64,000 nt of DNA, from positions 687,501-751,500 of the forward strand of contig NZ_CP133605.1 of NCBI RefSeq assembly GCF_031199965.1. The letters are read 5' to 3'. Made by a program: the position numbers and the translations under genes. Of the stretch, positions 1-9,822 are shown piece by piece. The DNA is from Paenibacillus sp. D2_2. GTDB lineage: Bacteria > Bacillota > Bacilli > Paenibacillales > Paenibacillaceae. The notes beneath the pieces are model-generated. The model saw only the letters and a program-made list of their open reading frames with translations. It was not told the origin of the DNA and did no database searches. Numbering within the stretch: the stretch's first letter is position 1; each line of letters begins with the position of its first letter.

Positions 1-86
1 GTAATGAGCAGTATATTATCGATATGCGCAATCGGATTAATCGTGAGATTCAGGAGAGGCTTGTCACGGCAACTTCAATCATGTAG
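1..86 (+). CDS. C-terminal end of an unidentified protein (partial)
   Basis: One frame stays open from the window edge to a TAG at 84-86 and encodes about 27 residues rich in Arg, Glu, Asn and Ile. It sits 22 bases upstream of the phosphatase start, so the two genes may be co-transcribed. The fragment is too short to assign a family, and a chance open frame cannot be excluded. Confidence 0.4.
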   Translation, partial: NEQYIIDMRNRINREIQERLVTATSIM

Positions 87-108
87 TATCGGGTTGAGGT
101 GAGGATAC

Positions 109-594
109 GTGGAGAGTAAACAGAGAATAGGAGTACTATTTGTATGCTTAGGCAATATATGCCGTTCGCCTATGGCGGAAGCAGTATTTCGGCATATGGT
201 GGCTGAGGAAGGGTTAGTGGACCAGTTCCTAATCGATTCTGCAGGCACGGGCAATTGGCATATCGGAAAGCCGCCACATCACGGGACGAGAGGAATTCTT
301 GATCAGTACGGGATTTCTTATGAAGGACTAAAGGCTAGACAGGTCGCGGCTACGGATTTCTCCAGCTTCGACTACATTGTGGCTATGGATGTTCAGAATG
401 AGAAGGACCTAAGACAGTTAGCGCAAAGCACGCATGCGCAAATTGTTAAATTGCTTGATCTGGTTCCGGAAGCGGTGAACAAAGAAGTACCGGACCCATA
501 CTATACCGGGAAATTTGAAGAAGTCTACGAATTGGTCAGCAGGGGCTGCGCGGCTTTGTTGGAGCGTATTCGCCAGGAAGCGCAGCTGGATTAG
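109..594 (+). CDS. Low-molecular-weight protein-tyrosine phosphatase
   Basis: A cytosolic phosphatase expected to act on phosphotyrosine (or phosphoarginine, as in the YwlE branch). The catalytic P-loop CLGNICRS lies at residues 13-20, giving the nucleophile Cys13 and Arg19 of the C-x5-R signature. The general-acid motif DPY starts at Asp129. The length of 161 residues is normal for the family. The start is GTG, preceded by GAGGTGAGG at a suitable distance. The residue after the P-loop Cys is Leu and the fifth is Cys; substrate specificity (tyrosine or arginine) cannot be decided here. It is followed directly by a strong terminator, so it is the last gene of its transcript. Confidence 0.93.
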   Translation: MESKQRIGVLFVCLGNICRSPMAEAVFRHMVAEEGLVDQFLIDSAGTGNWHIGKPPHHGTRGILDQYGISYEGLKARQVAATDFSSFDYIVAMDVQNEKDLRQLAQSTHAQIVKLLDLVPEAVNKEVPDPYYTGKFEEVYELVSRGCAALLERIRQEAQLD

Positions 595-607
595 TGGACC
601 ATTGATT

Positions 608-643
608 CGCCCCATCCGTTGATTACCGGATGGGGGCGTTTTG
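608..643 (+). terminator. Rho-independent terminator after the phosphatase gene
   Basis: A GC-rich stem pairs 608-618 (CGCCCCATCCG) with 627-638, and is followed by TTTT. It starts 14 bases after the phosphatase stop codon. Confidence 0.85.
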
Positions 644-692
644 CATTGTCATGCGACCGAAACTTTCTCAGCCTTCCAAGCGTTTACAAAAG

Positions 693-738
693 TGAGTGTT
701 CAAAAAGTTCGGTTTTGCGGACTTTTTGAACTACCTCT
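693..738 (-). repeat. Short hairpin copy of the GTTCAAAAAG repeat family
   Basis: GTTCAAAAAGTTCG (698-711) and its inverted partner (718-731) form a near-perfect hairpin with a 6-base loop, ending in CTACCTCTA. The outer ends match the ends of the long repeats at 20168, 34617 and 46921, so this looks like an internally deleted copy. It lies between the terminator and the next gene. Confidence 0.75.
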
Positions 739-776
739 AAAATAGTACATAAATCTGGATAGTTAGGGGAAATGTT

Positions 777-1951
777 ATGGATCCGGTATCATCATTGCCT
801 AGCCGTTCTTCGGCGAGACAGGGAGGGGCAGGGAAGAAAGGTAGCACATCAACAACTCGTAAACCTTCCAAGAAGCGGAAGCGCAAAAAGAAGGGCTTCT
901 TCCGGACGGTCGGAAGAATTTTGATGGTAATGATTGTGCTGATCGGGATGTGCGAGGCATGGTTGTATTTAACGCCGTCTGGCAATAAAATGCTCTATTT
1001 GATGGCAGATACACTGATTACTACCCAGCATAGACACTGGGCGAAATATTTGATCGGACAAGCGGAACTGGATAGACGGGTTGCTGAATATCAGAAGCAA
1101 TTTGTAGAAATGGGCGAAGAGAAGGATACACATACGATTACACCTCAACCTGGAAGCGCTGGGGATAAGGGTGAAGAAACCAAACCGCTTACTGAAATTG
1201 AGGAAGTTTCTGGTAAGGGGTATCACGGTTATGTCATAACGGTAAATGATCCCACGAAGATCAAGCTTGGCGTCCCGGACAAACGTGGTAAGGGTGAGAA
1301 AGTGTCCAGTATGGTTGAACGGACTGGTGCTGTTGCGGGAATCAATGGGGAGGCTTCGCCGATCCGAACTGGAAAGGGAATGGCTTCAAGCCGATTGGCG
1401 TCGTCATCTCACAAGGCAAGCTGTACTATAACGGACTTGATTCTAAGAAGGCTTCTACCCAGATTGTTGGGATCGACAAGCAGGGGAAGATGATCGCCGG
1501 AAATTATACGCTGAATGAACTGAAGGATCTGAACATTCAAGAAGCAGTAACCTTTCAGCCAAGAATTATTGTGAACGGTAAAGGTCAGATTAAGAGCCAG
1601 AAGGAAGGCTGGGGCATTGCACCACGTACGGCGATGGGACAGCGTGAGGACGGAGCAATTCTGTTCGTCGTGATCGATGGACGTCAGCCAGGATATAGTA
1701 TTGGCGCCAGTCTCTATGATGTCCAGCAGATCATGCTGGATCATGGGGCTGTCATCGCCGCCAACTTGGACGGGGGCTCCTCGACCGTATTGGTTACTAA
1801 AGGCGGGGAGATCGTTAATAAGCCTTCATCTGAGTATGGTGAACGTTATTTGCCGACTGCGTTCCTTGTATTTGAGCATCCGGAGCAAGTGGATATTGCG
1901 AACATATGGGAGGGCTTGCGTCCACAGGATATCGATCCAGGAAAGAAATAA
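777..1951 (+). CDS. Membrane-anchored phosphodiester glycosidase family protein (one frameshift)
   Basis: The protein has a basic, Lys/Arg-rich N-terminus (residues 1-42), one membrane anchor (about 43-66) and a C-terminal NAGPA-type domain (phosphodiester glycosidase, Pfam PF09992). Family hallmarks near the C-terminus are GGGFADPN-like (restored frame), RTAMGQ, and ANLDGGSST. The orientation predicts an extracytoplasmic catalytic domain, perhaps acting on a cell-wall or exopolysaccharide glycan; the substrate is not known. The reading frame breaks near 1349, where a run of four G should be five G; restoring one G joins both halves into one protein of about 391 residues. The start ATG at 777 follows AGTTAGGGGAAATGTT. 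Confidence 0.82.
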
Positions 1952-1964
1952 TGCAATTATAACG

Positions 1965-2010
1965 ATGGCCATTTTCCGAGCAATCAGCGCTTGGAAAATG
2001 GCCATTTATA
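1965..2010 (+). terminator. Candidate terminator or bidirectional hairpin between convergent genes
   Basis: A perfect 13-bp stem (1965-1977 with 1993-2005) lies between the glycosidase and the convergent degV-family gene. The stem is strong, but the T-tract after it is poor. Confidence 0.5.
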
Positions 2011-2047
2011 GTTGATATTAAAGTTTGGGTAAAAGGGAATTAACGTA

Positions 2048-2908
2048 TTAGTAGGATAGCTGTTTTTTCATATACATAATGGCAACGGTACGTGGTCCGC
2101 AGTGGCAGGAAATAGCACAGCCGCCTTCAATGATAGCTACTTCTTTTACGTCTGTCCGCTCCAATAATGCTGTCTTGATATATTCAGCGGTTTTATCCGC
2201 AAGCGTTTGTGCAACGATGATCAAATCCCGGTCGATCTTATGGAAGTTATCTGTGATGTAGTTCAACATACGCTCCACGGCTTTTTCTGTTTTGCCCCGA
2301 TATTTATCGGCAGAAACGACGACACCTTCTTTAATGCGCAAAATGGGACGAATTTTGAGTAGGCTACCAATCATATGCTGAAGATTGGACACACGGCCTC
2401 CTTTATGAAGGTAGTCCAGCGTATCGACGAGCACCTCAATTTCACAGCGATCCCGTTGTTCATGGAGCATGGAGGCGATGTTCGCTGCGCTCATGCCAGC
2501 CTTGGCTGCCAAGACGGCCTTCATAACAAGGAGAGCGATGCCTCCTGACACATTCAGTGAATCAACGACATGTACACTTCCTTCTGGTAACTCTGCTGCG
2601 GCGATCATAGCACTCTGATAGGTTGACGAGAGCTTGGAAGACATGCTGATAAATACGATCTGGTTCTGCTGCTCGATCCAGGGAGAAAAGGCCGCTATGA
2701 AATCCGCAGGAGAAGGGGCAGACGTGCGTGGCAATTCTCCAGTCGCCTCGACTCTGCTGTAGATGTCGTTGGTAGTGATTTCAAGTCTGTCTTTATAGGC
2801 AGTCTCGCCAAACACTACATATAACGGTACGATCCCAATGTCATATTGTTCGATCCAGGACTGTGGAATATCGGAGATACTGTCCGCGAAAATTTTCACT
2901 TGTGTCAA
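2048..2908 (-). CDS. DegV family fatty-acid-binding protein
   Basis: The cytosolic DegV/FakB-like fold binds a fatty acid, and some members present it to the kinase FakA. Seen here: an N-terminal DSISDIP segment (residues 10-16), TSAPSP (about 62-67), ISMSSKLSSTYQSA (about 88-101), LDYLHKGGRVS (about 164-174), and a C-terminal SCHCGP motif (about 270). At 286 residues it has the normal length. The start is TTG at 2906-2908, with GGAGG seven bases upstream. No FakA-like kinase gene is adjacent, so whether it acts in fatty-acid incorporation is inference from the family. Confidence 0.93.
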   Translation of the reverse strand: MTQVKIFADSISDIPQSWIEQYDIGIVPLYVVFGETAYKDRLEITTNDIYSRVEATGELPRTSAPSPADFIAAFSPWIEQQNQIVFISMSSKLSSTYQSAMIAAAELPEGSVHVVDSLNVSGGIALLVMKAVLAAKAGMSAANIASMLHEQRDRCEIEVLVDTLDYLHKGGRVSNLQHMIGSLLKIRPILRIKEGVVVSADKYRGKTEKAVERMLNYITDNFHKIDRDLIIVAQTLADKTAEYIKTALLERTDVKEVAIIEGGCAISCHCGPRTVAIMYMKKQLSY

Positions 2909-3061
2909 AACATTTCCTCCAGTATAAGTTCTTGTTCAAAAGGTCGATTCTCTGCTCCGGAAGTTCACTGAACAAGCACTTAAATGTATTTGGTTCGTTA
3001 TCTTGCATTATAGAGGAGAAGTAGTGCATAAGCAAAAAATATATTGCTGGAAAATACTACT

Positions 3062-3982
3062 CTAACTATAGCAAGGATCAGGACTCCCTATTCCAGGCAA
3101 AATGCTGGCGAAACTTGCGTGGGACAAGCCTTCCTGCTTAGTGAAGCAGGCGGTGAAATATGCCGCATGATTGAAGCCGACTTCTTCTGCGATCCGTTCA
3201 ACGGGCATATCGGTCTGAACGAGCAGTAGCTTGGAATGCTCGATTCGGATCAGCAGCATATACGCCGCCGGCGAGCACCCGAACACCTTCTGCATGCATC
3301 TGGCAATATAGACGGGATGAAAATTGATGCTCTCTCCGAGTCTTTTGGCAGAGAACGGCTCGCGGTAATGCTCGCGTAGATAGGAAGCGGCCTTCTCTGC
3401 ACATACCGAGCCGGGGGATGGAGCGCTGGTTTCCAAAGATGCGGCCAATAGACCGATGACTTCTTGGAATAGAGCTTGCTGCTTCAGTCGCACACTGCTG
3501 TGATGAGATGCGCGATTCATCTCTGTTAATTCGTCAATCGTATCCGTTACCTTCTGTAGCTGGGGAAGCAGGGTGAACTGCGGTACAGCCAGTGTGAATG
3601 GCGTCGTAGTGAAGGGATGAAGCGACATATACGCCGTATCCTCGCCTTCTGGGTCTGAATGCTGCTTGCAGTATTCCGTCTGGTCGATAACACACCAGGT
3701 CCCGGGAATCTGGAAATGAAGCCAATGATGGACCGTATCCTCTTTGCAGCCGGAGAAGCCATAATGATAGCAATCCGGGCGAAGGATGAGGGCGTGTCCT
3801 GCGGAGACCTCATAATTTTGCTTCTCTTCTCCGACGTAAAGACACCCTTGGGAGACGACAAGTAAGTCGAATACTCCAATATTTTTGCGGCTGAGATGCT
3901 TTCCGCCATAGGACATATGTGTAGATCCGCTAATTATATATTGCGGCAGCGGGGGAGCGGTTATTTCGATAATATGAGGCAT
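3062..3982 (-). CDS. AraC family transcriptional regulator with cupin-like N-terminal domain
   Basis: A 306-residue regulator. The first ~160 residues have the AraC ligand-binding pattern (short beta strands, HALILRPDCYHYG). The C-terminal ~100 residues are a double helix-turn-helix, with LGESINFHPVYIARCMQKVFGCSPAAYM followed by PVERIAEEVGFNHAAYFTACFTKQEGLSHASF. The start ATG is preceded by GGAGGTG. It is divergent from the MATE pump at 4145, with a 160-base AT-rich gap, so the pump is a plausible target (inference). Confidence 0.9.
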   Translation of the reverse strand: MPHIIEITAPPLPQYIISGSTHMSYGGKHLSRKNIGVFDLLVVSQGCLYVGEEKQNYEVSAGHALILRPDCYHYGFSGCKEDTVHHWLHFQIPGTWCVIDQTEYCKQHSDPEGEDTAYMSLHPFTTTPFTLAVPQFTLLPQLQKVTDTIDELTEMNRASHHSSVRLKQQALFQEVIGLLAASLETSAPSPGSVCAEKAASYLREHYREPFSAKRLGESINFHPVYIARCMQKVFGCSPAAYMLLIRIEHSKLLLVQTDMPVERIAEEVGFNHAAYFTACFTKQEGLSHASFASILPGIGSPDPCYS

Positions 3983-4144
3983 ATATCCACCTCCAGGTGC
4001 GATGAATAAGGTTTGAATTATGATAGATTGAGTTGATTATTTGATACATTAATTTTAATAATGCATCTATAATGTGATTCATGTCAATAAGTTTGATAAG
4101 AGCAGCAGCGTAGTAGCGTCTCTGTTCTTCAGGAGGTTGTAATA

Positions 4145-5495
4145 ATGATGAAATCCAAGGGCAACGAGAGCAATAAATTTAACCTCTGGCTGCTCGCTTG
4201 GCCGATATTTATTGAACAGTTTCTGCAATTTCTGCTGGGCTCCGTCGATACTTTGATGGTGAGTCGGATATCTGATAATGCGGTAGCTGTTGTTGGTTTC
4301 TCCAATCAGCTATTTAACGCCCTTACGACACTATTTGCTACGGTAGCTAGCGGGGCGGGGATCGTTATCGCTCAGAAAATTGGCTCTCGTCTGAATGAGG
4401 ATGCTAGGACGGTCGGAATCATTTCCTTCAAAGTAACCATAGCCATTGGGCTTGCGTTAAGCGTGCTGTTAGTTACTTTCCCACATCCGATCGCTAAAAT
4501 GCTGCAGCTTCCGAATGAACTGCTGCCTTTGGCGGATACCTATATTCCTATCGTTGGCGGTGGTATGATTCTCATCGCCGCTATCGCGGTATTAGGTACA
4601 GCTATCCGCAATACAGGGAATACGAAGGGACCGATGATCATTGCCGTTGGCATGAATGTGATTCATATTGTGATGAATTACGGTTTTATTTTTGGTGCCT
4701 ACGGTTTCCCGCAATTAGGTTTTACCAGGTGTAGCTATCTCAACGGTAACCAGCCGTCTAATCGCTACGATCGTCCTGTTTGTTATTTTCCTTGGCTCAT
4801 TCGAACGTAAGATTAAGTTCAGCGATTTCCGTATCTTTGACCGTAAGCTTTTCAAAGAAGTCCTCCAGATTGGCTGGCCGCTCGGAATCAATTCAGCGAA
4901 CTGGGTTTTCTCACAATTGGCAATTTTCTCGTTCCTGGCGATGCTCGGCTCGACAGAGCTAGCAGCCAGAACCTATATGAATACGTTGGAATCGTTCTGC
5001 TTCTTGCTGGGTTTCTCTCTTGCATTGGCCGCACAGATCCAGATTGCACATCTGTATGGAGCAGGGAAGACGGGAGAAGCTTATCGGGCTGCTTATAAAG
5101 TTCTTACCGTCGGGCTACCGTTGGTCATTGTGAATGCTTTTATTCTCGTTGTCTTCGGGACTCATGTGCTACGTCTATTTACACAGGATAGTGATATATT
5201 GGCACTTTGCGTAACGCTGCTATGGATGAATCTTATGCTTCAACCGGGCAAAATGGTCAATATGGCGCTCGGCAACTCGCTTAACGCCGTTGGGGATACA
5301 CGTTATACAATGAAGATTTCTCTGATCTTCATGTGGGTTGTCGCGACAGGCTGCTCTTACTTGCTGGGGGTATCGCTTGGCTGGGGCATCGTCGCTATCT
5401 ACTCTTGCATGATTGCGGATGAGTATATCCGCGGAGTACTCTCATACTTCCGCTGGAGAGGGCGTAAGTATTTGCGGAAGAAGAAGAAGAGATAA
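4145..5495 (+). CDS. MATE family efflux transporter (one frameshift)
   Basis: A multidrug/sodium-type MATE pump of about 450 residues with a dozen hydrophobic helices. The N-terminus shows the family pattern WPIFIEQFLQFLLGSVDTLMVSR, and SGAGIVIAQKIG and TAIRNTGNTK also fit the family. The frame breaks near 4727, where ACC should read AC (one extra C); downstream the reading resumes as GVAISTVTSRLIATIVLF and continues through GINSANWVFSQLAIF to the stop. Two ATGs (4145 and 4148) follow AGGAGG at 4131-4136. It is transcribed away from the AraC regulator. Confidence 0.88.
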
Positions 5496-5611
5496 TGCAG
5501 GAACAGGAACAATGTGCGGCTGAGGTTGGCTTGGTGTTGTAGTTATCCTGGAACCTGATAGGAATCCGGTTGTACGTAATACGTGTGAAATATAGATTGA
5601 TTAATTATGGG

Positions 5612-5648
5612 AACCCTGTCTTTAGAGACTAGGGTTTTCTTTTTTTGT
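5612..5648 (+). terminator. Rho-independent terminator downstream of the MATE gene
   Basis: AACCCTGTCT pairs with AGACTAGGGTT around a TTAG loop, followed by a run of T (5636-5646). It lies about 115 bases after the MATE stop codon. Confidence 0.85.
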
Positions 5649-5689
5649 GTGGTATATGGTGTATAAATCCTATACTTCTCCGGGAAAAG

Positions 5690-5752
5690 CCTGCAATAAT
5701 GCTGGAATTCACCAACATATCGATCTAAGCGGGTAAATTCCTGCGATAATCA
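5690..5752 (+). repeat. Pair of CCTGC(A/G)ATAAT repeats 50 bp apart
   Basis: CCTGCAATAAT begins at 5690 and CCTGCGATAAT at 5740, exactly 50 bases apart. This continues the 50-base spacing of the element that starts at 5789. Only two copies are present and the function is unknown. Confidence 0.5.
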
Positions 5753-5788
5753 GACTGTTGGAAAAGCGTAAGTAAGTCCCACAAACTT

Positions 5789-5971
5789 TAACGAAACACC
5801 ATAACGCTATTTACACAATAATGAGGGGAATGGGAATCTAACGAAACACCATAACGCTATTTGGGTAAAAAACCGCAATTTAACCCCTTGGTTCCCATAA
5901 TAGCGATACCCAGTTTCGTTAGAGTATTAATTCGCCCTCTTTGACGTAAATAGCGATACCTAGTTTCGTTA
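5789..5971. repeat. 183-bp mirrored four-unit repeat element (copy A)
   Basis: Four 24-base units are arranged as two direct copies (5789-5812 and 5839-5862, identical, 50 bases apart) and two inverted copies (5898-5921 and 5948-5971, 50 bases apart). The array is symmetric about 5880. All units share TAACGAAAC at one end and CGCTATT at the other. The 7-base middle is ACCATAA in the forward units and TAGGTAT or TGGGTAT in the inverted units. No ORF overlaps it. Another element with the same geometry lies at 55405-55587. Confidence 0.85.
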
Positions 5972-6097
5972 CAATATGGGGATCTAAAAAATGAGCATAT
6001 TTGCAGTTTTGGACTTTTTGTGGCGGGCATAGTTCGGTCGTAAAGAGGGGGAGACGAATGATTTTGAATGAATTTGAATGTTTATGATAGAAAATGA

Positions 6098-6125
6098 TTG
6101 ATTAATGAGCGGCATGTGGTATGAT
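6098..6125 (+). promoter_or_regulatory. Predicted sigma-A promoter of the fruRKA operon
   Basis: TTGATT (6098-6103), a 16-base spacer and TATGAT (6120-6125). This places transcription start near 6132, upstream of the GGAGGG ribosome binding site. It also rules out the ATG at 6121 as a start because that ATG lies in the -10 box. Two copies of TTTGAATG just upstream (about 6063-6080) could be regulator contacts, but this is unproven. Confidence 0.55.
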
Positions 6126-6147
6126 AAGAACAGATGGAGGGATGGAT

Positions 6148-6902
6148 ATGTTGACAGAAGAACGCTACAACTTAATATTAGAGCGCTTGCAAAGCCAAGG
6201 TGTTGTTAAGCTGCAAGAACTTGTTGAAGCCATCGGGGCTTCAGAATCGACGATCCGGCGGGATCTGGTTGATCTTGAGGGCCGCCATCTGCTGAAGCGA
6301 ATCCACGGCGGAGCCAGCTTGCTGAATCAGAAAAGCCAGGAGCCGGGGATGGATGAGAAAACGTTCAAAAACATTCAAGAGAAAGAAGTTATTGCCCGTC
6401 TAGCCGCCCGGGAAATCCGGGACAATGAATGTATTTATTTGGATGCGGGAACTACTACTCTAGCGATGATCTCATATATTGAAGCGGAGAATGTAACGGT
6501 TGTGACTAATGGACTGTCTCATGTTGAAGCTTTGGTTAACCAACGAATCCGCAGTTATCTGCTTGGAGGGATGATGAAGATTCATACCAAGGCCGTCATT
6601 GGGAGCATCGCCCTGCAGAACATGGATAATTTCCGGTTCGACCGCTGCTTTCTCGGGACGAACGGAGTCGATCTGGAGATGGGTTACACCACCCAGACCC
6701 TGAGGAGGCACTAATCAAGCGGCGCGCTCATCAATTATCGGGTCAAACATATGTTCTGGCCGATTCAAGCAAGATCGGCGAGGTTACCTTTGCCAAGCTG
6801 CTGGATCTAAATGAGGCGACTCTAATTACGGATAACGTTCCTCATCATCTGCGGAAGGCCATCGCTCATAAAACAAAAATAATCGAGGGATCAGCATCAT
6901 GA
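6148..6902 (+). CDS. fruR: DeoR family repressor of the fructose operon, FruR-like (one frameshift)
   Basis: DeoR-type sugar-phosphate-sensing repressor. The N-terminal winged helix has ERYNLILERLQSQGVVKLQELVEAIGASESTIRRDLVDLE, then the C-terminal DeoRC effector domain with DAGTTT and GTNGVD. ATG 6148 is preferred because GGAGGG (6136-6141) is six bases upstream and the predicted promoter overlaps the earlier ATG. The frame breaks near 6692 (ACCACCCAG lacks one base); the corrected C-terminus reads TTPDPEEALIKRRAHQ and ends with TGA at 6900-6902. It overlaps fruK by four bases (ATGA), so the genes are translationally coupled. It presumably senses fructose 1-phosphate, as in other fruRKA operons. 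Confidence 0.87.
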
Positions 6903-7809
6903 TATATACGATAACGCTTAACCCGTCTGTGGACTATATCGTCGAGGTAGAAGAACTTAATATCGGCGGTCTTAGTCGGATGAAGCGGGACCTGAAGCTT
7001 CCGGGAGGCAAGGGGATTAACGTGTCGCGCGTATTGAACCAGCTTAGTGCGGAAAATACAGCGCTCGGCTTCCTTGGAGGGTTCACCGGAAGGTACGTGA
7101 ACGACAGATTTCAGGAAGAGCAAATAGTAACTGATTTCGTAACGATAACAAGTGACACACGGATTAATATCAAGCTGAAGCACGGCGAGGAGACGGAGAT
7201 CAACGGTCTAGGGCCGGACATCATCGAAGCGGAAGCGGAGCAGTTGATACAGAAGCTATCCGCATTGCAGGAGGATGACATCGTGATCTTATCAGGCAGT
7301 ATTCCACCGTCGCTTGGTAATGATTTTTATGAACGACTGATTCAGGTTAGTAAGCAAAGGGGCGCCGAGTTTGTGATCGATACGACTGGTGAAGCGCTGC
7401 TCAAGGCGCTCAAGCATCGTCCGTTGCTCGTCAAACCGAATCACCATGAACTCGCTGAATTGTATGGTACTGAGTTGAATTCCATGGAGGATGTGGCAGT
7501 GTACGGACGCAAACTGTTGGAGGCTGGAGCCAAGAATGTCCTCGTCTCTATGGCTGCTGAAGGGGCTCTGCTAATAACCGAGTCTGCTGTGTATCATGCG
7601 AACGTGCCAGCGGGACAAGTCAAGAACTCGGTGGGGCAGGCGACTCTATGATCGCAGGCTTCGTAGGTACGCTGGTGCAAACCGGTGATCCTATCGCGGC
7701 TTTTCGTACTGGGGTTGCCGCAGGGAGCGCGACTGCATTCGCAGATGATCTTGCGACCAGAGAGATGATTGATCAACTACTACCACAGGTCGTTATATCT
7801 AATCGATAG
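6899..7809 (+). CDS. fruK: 1-phosphofructokinase (one frameshift)
   Basis: A PfkB-family sugar kinase that phosphorylates fructose 1-phosphate to fructose 1,6-bisphosphate, the step after uptake by FruA. Seen: N-terminal TITLNPSVDYIVEV, the GGKGINVSRVL substrate loop (about 38-48), and SGSIPPSL. The C-terminal PfkB signature is VGAGDSMIAGF after restoring one G missing near 7633 (GGGG should be GGGGG). The anionic-hole GAGD catalytic Asp lies in that motif. The corrected length is about 303 residues, normal for FruK. It is coupled to fruR by a 4-base overlap and is 45 bases from fruA. Confidence 0.93.
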
Positions 7810-7854
7810 AATACAGGCTGGCTGGACAAATGAAAATCTAAAGGGGTGTTAACC

Positions 7855-9793
7855 ATGAAAATTACCGATTTGTTGATCAAAGAGACGATGATTATGGACT
7901 TACAGGCGCAGACCAAGGACGCAGCAATCGACGAGTTGATCGCAAGCCTGTATAAGCATGGTCGGATCACAGATCCGGTGTTATTCAAGGAGAAGATATT
8001 AAAACGTGAAGCAGAGGCAAGCACGGGGATTGGTGGGGGATCGCCATGCCCCATGCGAAGACCAATGTGGTTAACGAAGCGACGGTCGTATTTGCCAAAA
8101 GCTCCAGTGGTGTAGATTACGACTCTATTGATGGAGAGCCAGCCAGAATCTTCTTTATGATTGCCGTTCCGGAAGGAGCGGGTAATATGCATCTTCGCAC
8201 GCTGGCCACGTTATCCACGATGTTAATTGATAGCGAATTCATCGACCAATTGATGAACACTAGAACACCTGATGAAGTAACGGCGTTGTTTGACGCTAAG
8301 CAGGCTGAAGGTGATGAAGAGGCGCGAAACGGAAGCCGAGAAGCGGAGCAAAGGTCCGACCGGGAAACACATTCGGATAAGCAGGAGTCAACTTCTGAAG
8401 GAACGGAATCTGAACCTTTGGTCATTGCTGTAACCGCTTGCCCTACAGGAATTGCTCATACGTATATGGCGGAAGATGCGCTCAAGAAGATGGCGAAGGA
8501 GATGGGCGTAGCTATCCGAGTTGAGACGAACGGCTCTGAAGGAGCCAAGAACGTGTTGACCGCTGACGAAATCCGCCGGGCAAGTGGGGTAATTATTGCT
8601 GCGGATAAAAAAGTTGAAATGGCTAGGTTTGATGGCAAGCCACTACTGCAAAGACCAGTCAGCGACGGTATTCGCAAGCCTAAGGAGCTGATTCAAAAGG
8701 CACTTCAAGGCGATGCTCCGATTTATCATGGCGCTAACAAAGCGGCTGATGATCCAGAGAAAGAAGAGAAGAAAAGCGTCGGCAGCAAAATATATAAGGA
8801 CTTAATGAACGGTATTTCTCATATGCTGCCGTTTGTCGTAGGCGGCGGGATTCTGATCGCCATCTCTTTCCTGTTTGAACAGGTGGGTGGACCGGATCAT
8901 CCGCTGTATAAATTGCTGATGACGATCGGTGGAGATGGAGCGTTCCACTTCCTGATTCCGATTCTGGCCGGATTCATCGCTATGAGTATTGGTGATCGTC
9001 CAGCGCTCATGCCAGGTATGGTCGGCGGCTTGATGGCGGTCAATTCGAATGCGGGCTTCCTTGGTGGTCTGGCCGCCGGTTCATGGCCGGCTATATCGTG
9101 ATCGGGCTGCGGAAGCTATTCGCTGGACTACCTAAATCGCTTGAAGGGCTTAAGCCAATTTTGCTCTATCCGGTATTTGGGCTGCTGATTACTGGCTCGA
9201 TTATGTACTTTATCTTTGATCCGGTATTTAGCACGATTAATACATGGCTGGTATCTGGACTGAATAATCTAGGAACAGCTAACGCCGTTCTGCTTGGACT
9301 TGTTCTTGGAGGTATGATGGCGATAGACATGGGCGGCCCGTTCAACAAAGCTGCATACACCTTCGCTATCGGCGTATTCACATCAAGTGGCAACACGAAC
9401 GGATTGATGATGGCGGCTGTCATGGCAGGAGGCATGGTTCCTCCGCTGGCAATTGCTCTGGCAAGCACCTTTTTCAAGCGAAAATTCACAGAAGAAGAGC
9501 GGAAGTCTGGCTTGACCAACTATGTACTTGGATTATCCTTTATTACCGAGGGCGCGATTCCATTCGCGGCGGCTGATCCGCTTCGAGTTCTGACCTCCTG
9601 TATCCTTGGTTCGGCAGTGGCCGGCGGTCTAACTCAGCTATGGAATATTAATATCCCGGCTCCACATGGCGGAATTTTCGTTGCCGCTCTGGCAAATCAT
9701 GCTCTGTTGTTCCTGCTTGCGGTAGCGATTGGCTCGGTCATCTCGGCTCTGGTGCTCGGTATTTGGAAGAAGCCGTTGGAGAACAGAGTATAA
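7855..9793 (+). CDS. fruA: PTS fructose transporter subunit IIABC (two frameshifts)
   Basis: Membrane permease that imports fructose as fructose 1-phosphate. Domain order: EIIA (residues 1-150, phospho-His67 in MPHAKT), a charged Glu/Arg/Ser linker (about 150-185), EIIB (about 187-285, phospho-Cys196 in ACPTGIAHT), and EIIC (from about 300, many helices, with AAADPLRV near the end). Two breaks need one base each: near 8037 (five G should be six) and near 9080 (GGTTCATG should be GGTTTCATG). After correction it has about 646 residues, the usual IIABC size. ATG 7855 follows AAAGGGG at 7840-7846. A terminator closes the operon. Confidence 0.94.
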
Positions 9794-9822
9794 GCTTGAT
9801 TAGGAGATCTGCATGAATATAA

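Noticed and set aside
777-1951. Frameshifted genes as true pseudogenes (here and in about 25 genes)
   Set aside because: Breaks are single-base, mainly in G runs, with conserved sequence on both sides and no other damage, and essential genes are affected.
2931-2990. Another copy of the GTTCAAAAAG repeat (TTGTTCAAAAGG ... TGAACAAGCAC)
   Set aside because: Resemblance is limited to short end segments; too degenerate to call.
5690-5971. Possible CRISPR array, because repeats recur at 50-base spacing
   Set aside because: Only two copies run in each direction, the second pair is inverted, and there are no cas genes. A CRISPR has many direct repeats.
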